This document shows positions 22,668-33,210 of a stretch of DNA of 64,000 bases, one piece after another (position 1 is the stretch's first letter; each line of letters opens with the position of its first letter). The DNA comes from Aralia elata. Lineage: Eukaryota > Streptophyta > Magnoliopsida > Apiales > Araliaceae. The stretch covers positions 89,361,192 through 89,425,191 of the forward strand of contig CM068382.1 of NCBI GenBank assembly GCA_034770075.1, written 5' to 3'. The notes below the pieces were generated by a model, which saw only the letters and a program-made list of their open reading frames with translations, was not told where the DNA came from and did no database searches. Made by a program: the position numbers and the translations under genes.

Positions 22668-24122
22668 TACATCATATGTTTGAAAAAAAATAAAGAAGTA
22701 TCATATATCAATCATATGAAACTATCAAAACCAGGAATATAAGTGTATCTAACTGAAACATATGAAACAGCCAAAACTAAGAATATTTCCATTTGATAAG
22801 GCATCAATCATGTATCTAACTAAAACAACACAATAATTGACATCTACTTACTAAAATATAAGTATTGCCAGTTTTTGGGGATATCAAACAACCAAAACCA
22901 GGAGGGACCCATTCTCTTCTTGTTGACTCTTAACATTATTGGGAGCATTAACTAAAGGCTTTCTTTTAATTTATTGTTTTTCTAACAACTTTATCTCTAA
23001 TATTTGTTTCTTTCACATTTGTCTATAAAACCAAATCATCAATCACCCGTGCAAAAATTAAAACATGAATAAATAAATAAATATGCTTGAAAATACAACT
23101 TTAGAAAATATGCTAGCAGATATTTAAATCACCTGTTTGTGAGTTGAAAATGTATCAAGTCCACTCTCTCCCTTATCTCCAATGTCAGTATTATCTTCTC
23201 TAACTTGTTCCTAAAATGGGTAACATATGTTTAGTTATTTAACAATTGATACATAAATACTATCATTATAACATAATTAACATGAGAAAATCACTAAAGT
23301 TAAAACTTGGTTTTGTTTGTCTTTGCTCCTTTGTTTGACCTTGTTGCTAGAGTCTCTCTTGTTGCTACCCTCTCCCTTATCTTCTCCCACTTGTTCGTAA
23401 AATTGAAAACATATGTTTACTTATTTAACTTAACATATATAACTGTAACATAACATGAAAAAAGTTATAAAAGCTAAAACTTTATTTTGTTTGTCCTTAT
23501 TCCTCCGTTTGATGTTGTTGCTAGAGTCTCCTTTGTTGTTATTTTCTCCCACTTGGTCCTAAAATTGATAAGAGTATCAAAGTAGCAAATTAAACCAAGA
23601 GTATAGTGTATACAAATATATAAATTGAAATAAAACTTACATTTGTTTGTGTAGGTAACTTGCATCTGAGACGATTATGGCTAGCCATTTTGCAATTACT
23701 GCATACCATGATTGTGCCTTTCCTAGATAATTTGTATGACGCAATTTTTTTCTTGTTGTTTTGACTTGATGCATTTGACTCCTCTTGTATCTCCCTCATT
23801 CTCATCTTTTGTGGCCTTCCTCTTGCTGTCTTTAATGGAGGAGGTAATGGTAGAGTGAAAGTAACTCTTGGCTAAAATCTCTCCCCTCTAACCACTCTCA
23901 ACATTTTTGAATATGCTCTCATATAGGTTTGTACCCCAAATCAGTCTGATACATAATCTGAAGGATTGTATCTCATGTAGAACATAGCTGCATATGCATG
24001 TGCACAAGGAATTCCATTGAGATCTCAAGCCCTACAAGCACAGGTGCGGGTTTTTAAATCTACTGTGTATCCATCAGGTTCAATCCTAGATGTCACCTCA
24101 AACTAGAGATCCCCATTATACA
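22668..24122 (-). pseudogene. MULE (Mutator-like) transposase, C-terminal exons with SWIM finger and zinc knuckle
   Basis: Reading on minus from 24122: FEVTSRIEPDGYTVDL, then the SWIM zinc finger TCACRAWDLNGIPCAHA (about 24055-24000), then AAMFYMRYNPSDYVSDWFG, as in plant MuDR-family transposases where SWIM follows the DDE core. Next come a proline-rich link and a CCHC zinc knuckle, CSNCKMASHNRLRC. Stops at 24103-24105 and 23872-23874 show decay. An intron with GT..AG ends lies at 23559-23640. Beyond it three tandem copies of a small Lys/Asn-rich exon with its intron lie at 23482-23558, 23307-23396 and 23133-23210. The N-terminal part and the DDE catalytic core are absent here; a third LTR (24123-44844) cuts the gene just upstream of the SWIM domain. 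Confidence 0.85.
23133..23558 (-). repeat. Tandem exon-intron units in the MULE gene
   Basis: Three exon copies begin (minus) at 23558, 23396 and 23210, spaced 162 and 186 bp. Each opens GAMCAAGT and the first two encode SSN followed by K-rich KDKQN. Introns between them share ACATATG, AACATAA and AAAAGTTATAAAAG-type segments. The acceptor of the middle copy reads AC instead of AG. Confidence 0.7.
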
Positions 24123-26037
24123 TGTAACGACCCCAAAATCCGGCTTATATTCAAACCCGATCTTGTGCAGTAATATACAATCTCATTCTAACTTTACAGC
24201 ATCAATCAGTATTATAATCGATAAAATGCGTATAAACTTAAAACTTTCTTAACTTTCTTTCATATTCTGAATTTTTTTTTATCAGTTACAACTTTATTCT
24301 TACAATCAATATCAATATAGATAATAAAACTCAGATATTTAAATCTTTTTTCGGCTCCAGAATTTGCAACCTTTAGCATCTCTACATATAATCAGAGTCA
24401 TATGAATAGAAAGATCCATTTGAAATATCACATTTGAACGTAAGGTTCAAACTTTGACATAAAATTATCCTGCTAAATCCTTGTTACCATCATCCACCAA
24501 CTTTATATAGCAAACTGGATTCTCCACAATATACTATGCCCACAACCTTACTAACTTTCGTATAATACATTCATCATGTACTTTGACTTTACAAAGTAAA
24601 TTATATCATTATATCTTAATTCCAAAACGAATACTCTTTATTCATAACTCAAGGTTTACATATGTAACAATTGTAATCTGAGTTAGATTTTGTAATAGAG
24701 TTTATAAATATTTATTTAATAAATATTTTTAATGGGTGTTATTAATTTTGGAATAATGTTTTTGGTGTTTATATGTTGACCAAGTACATGTGGGAATTTA
24801 ATTGTCTGATTTAATTCCTTAATAAACCCAATTTAAAATCCAATTTGGAATGTCAAAAATTAGCCTAATGGATAATAAATGGGTTATTACTATTAGTAAT
24901 TGGGATGTATTAACCAATTAGAGAAGTGGAACCGGCTTAATAATTTAGCAGACAAAACAAACAAGTTTCCACCAATTAAAACCATGCATAAAATTTGTTA
25001 ACCAATTAAAAAAGAGAGATAATGGAACTTGCAGGGAGTAAATTGCTTGGAGAAATGAAACGTCCCCGAGCTCTCCAAATCCCAAACATCTCCGACTTTT
25101 CATCTCCCAACAACTAATCAGTTAAACTAAATGTAACATTACTTACCACATTCTTCATCCGTTCAGTTTATGTTGCTAAGAAAGGAAGTGTTTGTGTAGA
25201 GAAAGAGAGAGAGAGAGAAACCATCGGGAGAAGAATCGTAGGAAGTCCAGTTGTGACTTGAGGAGAAGAAAAAGAGCTAATCTAGCAAATATAAACCAGT
25301 ATTTACCTTCAGTTCATCCTTAACCTCCATTAATCTCCATAACCACCATTAAAAACTCAAATTTTCTAGAGAGGGAGTGAAATGGGTCTAAGGTGAAATT
25401 GAAGCAAAGTATCCAGAAAATCAAGGAGAAGTAAGGAGGAGTTTAAACAAATATTTTACGCTCTCTAACTAAGCAAAAGAGGAGCTAAGTCATTTCTTAG
25501 ATTTTTCATGTTTAGTTGTTGTTTTGGTTGCATGAGTTGTAAAAGAGTTCATATAAGTTATTTCAAGTGTTAAACAAACTGATAACAACATACGAGTGGA
25601 ACCAAAGCAAACAAATTCAATCCTATGCGTAAAGGAGAAAGAAATGGACCTTTAGACTGATTTTGGACTGTTTTAGAGGTTATTATGGTTGTGTTTTTAC
25701 GTTTAAAGATTTAGTTTGAAGGTTGTATGTTATACTCCTCTGAGATATGAAGACAACTCGGTTAGAATGAACTGAAACGATCTTAAAACGAATATGTGGT
25801 GCAAGATTTAGTAAAACATGTCAAAACTTGGAAAACAGAGCATGAACACTGAATTTAAGTCCCTTAAATGGTTTGTTAAAGTTTCTGAAATGTTATATTT
25901 ATTCTGTAGATGTGTGGTTCAGTGTTTGACAAGTTCATAGAGTTAAAAATCAACTGATTTGAACCTTAGATGAAGAAAATATGAAGTTTGCAAGAAAACA
26001 GAGCAAGAAAATGAAGTTCATCACCTGAGTCTAGAGC

Positions 26038-26240
26038 ATGGCGCCACAGCGCCGCTCCTAGTTCTAATTCTGGCGCCGTAGCGCCGGGCCTAACCCGATC
26101 AAGAAAAGGAAATAGGTCAGCGCCGCAGTGCCATTTCCTAGTTCAAAACTAGCGCCGTAGTGCTGACCCTGTCCAAACCAAAAATGAACCAGCGCCGCAG
26201 CGCCGGTTCCTTTGTTATATGTGGCGTCGCAGCGCTGGTA
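26038..26240. repeat. GCGCC-GCAGCGCC dyad cluster in LTR 3
   Basis: At least five near-copies of GCGCC[A/G][C/T]AGCGCC, each itself a short inverted repeat (GGCGCY and AGCGCC arms), alternate with 20-25 bp spacers. Strong GC contrast with the AT-rich surroundings. The homologous position in LTR 4 (28775-28915) has a degenerate version. Confidence 0.85.
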
Positions 26241-28774
26241 ACAGTTTAAGCCCAATAATGAGCTTTTTAAAAGATAACCTAAGGGAAGTTTATAGGATCA
26301 TTTTTAATGATCATTAGACACATCATAAGGTATCATAGCAAGCCTTAATCACCTGAATAAATGTTGGGTGTTGATTATTAAGGGAAAAATTACGAATATT
26401 AAATTAGAGTTAGCATAAGTGATTTTTAAAGCGTCGATTATATAACTAATTGTAGTGTTTATGTGTACATAAATATGCAGGATATTTGAAGGACGTGTAT
26501 TATAATTTTGTAGCGAACGCGCAAGACAAATTCTCTAACTTTTGCTTATACTTTAATATTCAGCAAGGTTTCCTAACCCGTACAATTCTTATATACTTGT
26601 GCGAGTTTCCTATGGACATACAAGCTTTCTAATTCTTTCCTCAAAGCATTACTTTGATAAATACTACTTGTTCAATTATAAGTTATTGAATCATGACATA
26701 TTTATGTGTAATTATTCGAGATGTTGTTGTTGTTAAATCTTTAATTGTTTGTCAAACCCATTTGATTCGACTAGCACATAGTCGATAAACGTTCCAAAAG
26801 TTTAGAATTCTTTTTGATGTTATTCCAAACTGAATTATCTTTGGTGCGGATTTCTATGATAAAGTTGAGATGAACAACCCTATATAAGGGGCATATGCTA
26901 TCGGAAACTATAATTCCGAGCTACGCAATATCGATAATATATGTGTGCACAATACATAGTACAAATGACTGATCACCTGGAGTACGATATGGATAGTCCA
27001 CAACCTTTAGGCTGATAAATGTTACAATTTATATATTTGTTAACCTAGGACATAGTTCATGGTCTTGAGACCCTCACTATATGTAACGATCGCGAATCAT
27101 GAGTACCCTTGTAATTTGGGTTTATTAATATTAAATGAATGCATTAAATTTTTATTTTTATGTGATGTGTTTTAAGGTGATTTTATAACCAAAATTACGT
27201 GAATGTATGAATTTTATGTGTAATAAGTTTCGCGTAAGCGAATAAATTAATTTTTGCGTTATGTCGCAAAATCACTATTGACGAGTTACTATTCACGTGA
27301 TACTATTCATGCCAAAAATATTTTTCGTCTTTTTCGATTTTTATTAATTTCGCTAAGGCGTGTACGCGAAGAAATAATTTTTTCAAGTGTCGAAAATTTT
27401 ATTCGAGCCCGAACATGATTTAATTAGTACCCGAAATGTATAATATGGGTATTCCGAATAAATGGACAAACCTCATAATTATTATTTTTACGTATCCCAA
27501 TATTTTATGGGAGAACCCATTTTAATTTTGGGTAGAGTTATTGAGCAAATTTGGTACAAAAGTAGGAGTATTCGGGTATATTTTTGGTATTATGCGGTAC
27601 CTATTGGGAAGCATTTAAGTTATGAGCCAATCAAAATGAGCCATGTATCTCAACTAGTCAATCAGAGAAGGGGAAGGGAAGTGCCTAACAACATATGCAT
27701 GGGAGTTCCAAATGTACAACATTCCTTCTTGAATTTGTTTCCAAGGAGCTCAGTATGCAGCCCTTCTCCCACGCTATTTCCATCTGATTTCCTTATTCCC
27801 TTCCAAACTCCTAGTTCAGTTCATCAGAGAGGAGATAGAGAGAGAATAGTAGAAGAAGAAGAGAGAACACATGAGAAGAAGAAAGAGCATGGTTTAAGCC
27901 ACTCCCTCCATTCTCCGATTCCAATGCTCAACCATTCTTCCTTTTTATTTCCCTTCATTGCTAGAATAGAGAGCTGCAGAAACAGAGGAAAAAATAGAGA
28001 AAGAGAGAGAGTTACAGTAGAACGAAAAAAGAAGAAGGAAGAAGAAAAGTGTACGGAAGAAAAAAGAGAAGAAAGAGCACGGGAGAAAGAAGAGAAAGGG
28101 AAGATAGCTAACCTCCATAACTCCATTAGTAGCTAAAATCAAGAGGTAACCACCTTCTCCAAGATCATTTCCTCCATTTTCGAGTTTCTTGAGTTTTTCA
28201 AGCTGATCCGATGGGTTTTGATTTTCTTGCGACTTTTGTTATTATCGTTGGTTGTGGTTTCTCAATAATGTTGTTAAGAGACTTTATAAGCCATTAACAT
28301 CATTAAAGTGGAAAAAAACGAAGAAAATCCATACCTTTGCTTAAGGAGGATGAACAATGGACGTTGGACAAGAACACGGATTGTTATAGACTGTTTTAGA
28401 GAACATGTAGCTTTGATTTCTTATTTATTTAATTTATTTGATGTTATGGTGTTGTACTTCCATGGGTTACGAAGTTAACCCAGTTGGAATGGAGTAAAAA
28501 GGTGTTAAAACAAATATTTGGTGAAGATTTTTGTAAAGTTCGTCAAAAACATTAAAAACAGAGTATGAACTTTATACTTTGGCCTAAGAGTTGGTCATGT
28601 TAATATTAATGGGTAGTTCTAAAATTTTGATATGTTGTAACCATATGTCCTAGGAGTCCATAGAGTCCGAAATAGACTAATTTGAACATCCAGATTAAAA
28701 GAGATGAAGATCGAAGTGAGAAGATATCGGAATCACAAACTGCAAAAATTCTGCAGAGCGCGAACATTAAAGCA

Positions 28775-28915
28775 TGGTGCCGCAGCGCCACTAACGTGTC
28801 AGCCGCTGGGAAGAGGTCCAACACAGTAGTGCCGGGACAACCTGCGCGCGGAAATGGAGCGGTCCAGCGCCGATGGCCAAGCCAAACCAGGCGCCGCAGG
28901 GCCGGGTCGAGTCAG
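28775..28915. repeat. GC-rich dyad island in LTR 4
   Basis: Degenerate GCGCCGCAG/GCCGCAGCGCC units at the position corresponding to 26038-26240 in LTR 3. The short ORFs that cross it are products of the high GC content. Confidence 0.6.
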
Positions 28916-29994
28916 GCTTAGTGAATTTTTTTGACGGGTCCAAAATTTATATTTTTGTACAGAATGATTAGACACATTAATTATTTATACCATGACCTAA
29001 TAGTAAAGCCTTAGAACTACGATTCAGGGCTCTGTTACGATTAATGTAGTAAGCGTTTAATGAACGGGGCACAATATATAGCGTGACCCGTTGATGACTG
29101 TCTACATGTGACTAACTATAGTATGTTTATGTGCACATATATGTGTAGGTTATTGAATAACGTGTATTATAATTTTGTAGTAGACACTTGAGGGTAGTTT
29201 TCTAACCCTTGTGTTGGGCAAGTTCTCCAACTTAACTAAATTTATCTATTGAACAAGTTCCTTAATCGTACAACTCTTATTTAATTGTGCGGTTATCCGA
29301 TGTTATGCATGATGATGACTTTCACAAATTATTAGTGTGCAAGTAGCCTTACTTTTATTCAAGTATCTTATTGAAGTTTCACTTCATGCAATGCTTATAA
29401 AGTATGGATTTTAAATTATGCAAATGATTTGATAATCGTTCAAGATATCCAGTTATGCTATAATGCATGTTGTTAAAACTTGAAAGTTCCATATTCTATG
29501 AACTGTTGAGGATTTGTCTAAGCCATTCGCTTCGGCTAGACTTATTTTAAAATGCTTTGTTGATCTAAGAATGAGTCATTGAGATATTATTGATATTATT
29601 TTGGTTTGGATTCCTTGATGTAGAATTAAGAAGAACAACCCTATTATTGGGGAAATATTTTGGTCGGTAATACCGATTGACCCGATATGGGTGTTAACTA
29701 GACGCATAGATGTTTATATAGATGTTGTACAATATAGGGTATGATAGGCTGATCCCCTAAAGTGCCTAGAGAAAAAAAATGCTCGGTTTATAGTTATAAA
29801 ACTATTAAACCTTTGATGAAAGAAGAAAGTTCAAGGTCATTTGACCACTCAGTATGATTTTCAAAAGTGAAGTAAATACATGGAATACTATATCATTATT
29901 CCTAATTATTTGAGATATCGTTCACAACTATTGTTCAGTTGTAGAACTTGAAGCATGATTCCTGATGTTGTTGTTATTTAAATATTATACTTGC

Positions 29995-30012
29995 TGAGCA
30001 ATTGAATGTTCA
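29995..30012 (+). other. Conserved LTR stem-loop (LTR 4)
   Basis: TGAGCA and TGTTCA enclose ATTGAA; one G-U wobble replaces the G-C pair of other copies. Embedded in CTTGC...TTCTTGC like the others. Confidence 0.6.
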
Positions 30013-30395
30013 TTCTTGCTTTTAATTATATGCTTTCAACTAAGGCAGAGCATGCAGAGAGTTCCCGCAAGAATAAAGGCAAGAGGAAAGTTACCGAGTA
30101 AATGATATTATATCATATCCGTTTTTGTAATAGTTTATACTAGGAATGTGTGATCATTCTGGATTGTATTAATTATTCTAAGATATTATGTATTTATGTA
30201 AAGGTCTTAGAACCTGAGATTTGTAGAGTAAGATGTTGTGTAATATTATCTATAATTCGATTTAATAGTCGATTATTCCACTAAATTCACAAGTCTTTGA
30301 TTAACAGTTGATTGATCCCAATAAAGAACATCTTATTCAGTTAAAGTATAAACTTTTGCTCAATCATTTGCTGTTTATTGTATATTATTCTACTT

Positions 30396-30416
30396 GTGGG
30401 CAATTTGATTGCTCAC
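30396..30416 (+). other. Conserved LTR stem-loop (LTR 3)
   Basis: GTGGGCAA and TTGCTCAC form an 8-bp stem with one G-U pair around TTTGA, the longest stem of the seven copies. Confidence 0.6.
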
Positions 30417-30884
30417 CCTTGCACAAAACATTTCATCTAAGAACGAGAAGCCCGAGGAGACATCTTCAAGCAAGGGCAAGATGCACGAATAGACGACGCC
30501 TAGTCTATCTTTTATTTGTGATGAATTATGTAATGGATTTATTTATATTTTCCGCTGTTATGATGTTATATTAAAGGTTAGTTGACCTAGGATACGTTTA
30601 TGAATGTAACCTTTTAATAAGGATTATCTTATATGATGTTTATTATCCTATTTAATGGATAGTTTAGATGCTGTATGTGTTGGATCGTGAGCACCGAATC
30701 TAAGAGTTGAGGTTCCCGAATTTGGGGGCGTCACAACATATATATCATAAATTGTCATCACGACTTAATATAATTTCAACTAAAGAAAACAATTAAAAGC
30801 TTTCCTTTACACGCACCTCTAATCTTTGTCATCATAATAGCGAGAGAATCACATCGCATCTTTAATCTGCAAATTATTACAAAT

Positions 30885-30902
30885 TTGAGCACAACGGCCC
30901 AA
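30885..30902 (-). other. Conserved LTR stem-loop (LTR 5)
   Basis: On minus TTGGGC and GCTCAA enclose CGTTGT; six pairs including one G-U. Confidence 0.55.
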
Positions 30903-31801
30903 TTGTCATAGCTTGCATTCTAAATCATGTTTTTTTAATCTTACACACTTGGGTCACGTATCATAATCCACAATACTACATATCACATACTATCTTATTA
31001 AACATAGACCATGATTCATCATGCTTAGACGTGCTTGCATCTCATTATCAATATACACAATACGTTTCTTTAAATAACGCATATCACACATTGATACATG
31101 AGTTTTCGTAACTCAAATCAATCCGATCATATTTTGACCATAACAAGAATATATTTCCGTATAGCACAAAGGCACAAATCAATTCATTTACAATAACTTC
31201 ATATCATGTAGGTTAGTTTGCACATAATCATAAACAAGTTTACACATATCAAGTAAATCTAAAAAACTTGCCTTTGCAATGAAATATTATCGATTCTACT
31301 CTTTTACGTCCACTCACAGCATTGTTAGCTCGCGTATCACCTATGCAATAAAAATAAGATCATCACATAGCTTAATACATACGCTTTTCACAAATTTTGA
31401 TTAAAACTCATATTTTCCCAAGCTTAATAACTCACTTTTAGCTTTACCACATTCATTGGATTTATTAATAAGATTATTGGTTAATTATATGTCAAAATAC
31501 ACTATTAAACGTCCAATTATATCATCATATGTCACAATATATCAATCCTCCAAGTTTCATTTTAAAACGAATTATAAAACTCGTTTGAACTATTTTAATC
31601 GTTAATGACCTTGTTTTTCATTTAATCATAACTTATTTGTTACTTATCCATTTTGGTTTATTCTTACGCCAAAGTAAAGCTTATTCCATCTACTTTAACA
31701 CCATATAGACTTTGATTTCAGTCCTCATACCATTCATTACAGAAAATTACCCAAAGGTGCTACCCAGAATCTATCCAGATTTTGGAAATTCGCATTTTTG
31801 T

Positions 31802-32170
31802 GATTCTTGGGTTAGTTTTGTGAATTTTGCCTCACTTGATATATACATCGGATTGAAGCCATTTCTAGATATTCTACCTCATACTACATAGTATTTAAAA
31901 AAAATATAACATGTACGAAAAGAATTTGGCAAGACCTGAAAACAATGACTCGAAACTGCCTACTCAGGACAGCTTCAAACTGCATTTTTTTCCTGTTTCT
32001 ACAGTTTATTCATACTCTATAGGCTACTTTGCGATTTTATAGCCTACAATCCACATATCTGATTACTCTCAAATTGTACTATGTTCTACAGTATTTTATA
32101 AAAATATAGCATGACCAAAGAGACATTTCTAAGATGTATTTACAAAGGCTAGAAAGTGCCTCCTCACCTC
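31802..32170. repeat. Tandem duplication in LTR 5, copy 1
   Basis: About 370 bp repeated at 32343-32724 with roughly 88-90% identity by eye. Landmarks are ACTTGATATA, CATCGGATTGAAGCCATTTC, ACATGTACGAAAAGAATTTG and GAAAGTGCC. A perfect palindrome separates the two copies. Confidence 0.88.
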
Positions 32171-32235
32171 AGTTTTTCATTCAATTCAAGTTTTACAAAA
32201 ACTTATGAATTTCATTTTTGGACTAGTTATATTAC

Positions 32236-32262
32236 TCATGAATCATTAGAGTCCTCTTATAC

Positions 32263-32314
<52 letters not shown>

Positions 32315-32341
32315 GTATAAGAGGACTCTAATGATTCATGA
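32236..32341. repeat. 106-bp perfect palindrome with (TA)n centre
   Basis: The left arm starts TCATGAATCATTAGAGTCCT (32236) and the right arm is its exact reverse complement ending at 32341. About 30 bp of unique arm on each side enclose an uninterrupted (TA)n tract (32266-32311). It lies at the junction between the two copies of the tandem duplication. Confidence 0.95.
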
Positions 32342-32342
32342 A

Positions 32343-32724
32343 TAATTCTCGGGCTAATTTTGTGAATTTTATCTCACTTGATATACATCGGATTGAAGCC
32401 ATTTCTAGATATGTTATACCTCATACTACATAGTATTTTTCAAAAATACAACATGTACGAAAAGAATTTGGCAAGATCTAAAAACAATGGCTCGAAACTG
32501 CATACTCAGGAGAGTTTCAAACTGCATTTTTTTTCCTGTTTCTGCAGTTTTTTCATACTATGTAGGCTACTTTACGATTTTATAGCTTACAATCCACATA
32601 TTTGATTACTCTCAAATTATAGTATGTTCTACATAGTACTACATAGGTTTTTATAAAAATATAACATGACCAAAAAGACCTTTTTAAGATGCATTTACAG
32701 AGGATTGAAAGTGCCCCCTCACCT
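32343..32724. repeat. Tandem duplication in LTR 5, copy 2
   Basis: Second copy of 31802-32170, starting just after the palindrome. It has small indels in its T- and A-runs and an extra CATAGTACTA segment near 32632. Confidence 0.88.
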
Positions 32725-33210
32725 TACATGCATGCCTTGAAACTCAAAATTTCACAAAAGTTTAAACATGGTCAAGCCATAATTTTTATCAAAACCCTCC
32801 CTTATCACTCTAGATATCATTCACCATCTTTATCACACCATTTCTCACAACCCAAGCACAACAATTATGGCAATTCAAGACATAACTTAACTAATTTCTT
32901 ATGAACATAATTAAAACATATGATTTACCTTGCAACAATGCTTAATTAACTCTGATATTGCCCAACTACTTGCTCCAAATTTGTTTTAAAGTTCCTCTTG
33001 ACAGCATTTAGCCCCAATTCTCCCTTAATTTTAGTTTATACCTTCAATCCTTAGAGGGTTTGATTAGAGTTTAAGAGTATGAGAGCTTGTTCAATTAGAT
33101 AGAGAGAGATATGGCACGGGTGGAATGAAAAATGAAGAGAATGCTGAGAATAGTTTACTTCATGGCTCTCCTTACAATCATCAGACAAGTTTGCCTAGTT
33201 GTGACTGTTT

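Larger units (their letters stand above)
27082..30249 (+). mobile_element. LTR 4, same family as LTR 3 and nested in it
   Basis: Starts TGTAACGATCGCGAATCATG at 27082, right where LTR 3 breaks off after GAGACCCTCACTATA. LTR 3 resumes at about 30255. CTATA flanks both sides (27077-27081, 30250-30254). The interior parallels LTR 3 landmark by landmark (TTAACCCAGTTGGAATG, AAAACAGAGTATGAAC, a GCGCC island, a stem-loop). The 3' terminus is not CA and the tail is about 80-100 bp shorter than expected, so the end is damaged or wrongly placed. ORFs at 27462-28136 are purine-rich noise. Confidence 0.6.
24663..30735 (+). mobile_element. Solo LTR 3, nested in LTR 5 and containing LTR 4
   Basis: Starts TGTAACAATTGTAATCTGAG and ends GGGGGCGTCACA, flanked by a perfect duplication ACATA (24658-24662, 30736-30740). 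Without the nested LTR 4 it is about 2.9 kb. It has a GA run (25198-25222), a cluster of GCGCCGCAGCGCC-type dyads at 26038-26240, and the conserved stem-loop at 30396-30416. No coding region. The small ORF at 26064-26255 only reads the dyad cluster. Confidence 0.88.

Noticed and set aside
26064..26255. ORFs over the GCGCC islands (also 28682-28921)
   Set aside because: GC-rich dyad repeats remove stops by composition; no domain and no start context.
27462..28136. 224-codon ORF, the longest outside the retroelement genes
   Set aside because: It lies wholly in LTR 4, has no domain, and its second half is a purine-rich tract giving repeated Glu/Lys/Arg. It overlaps two antisense ORFs of the same nature.
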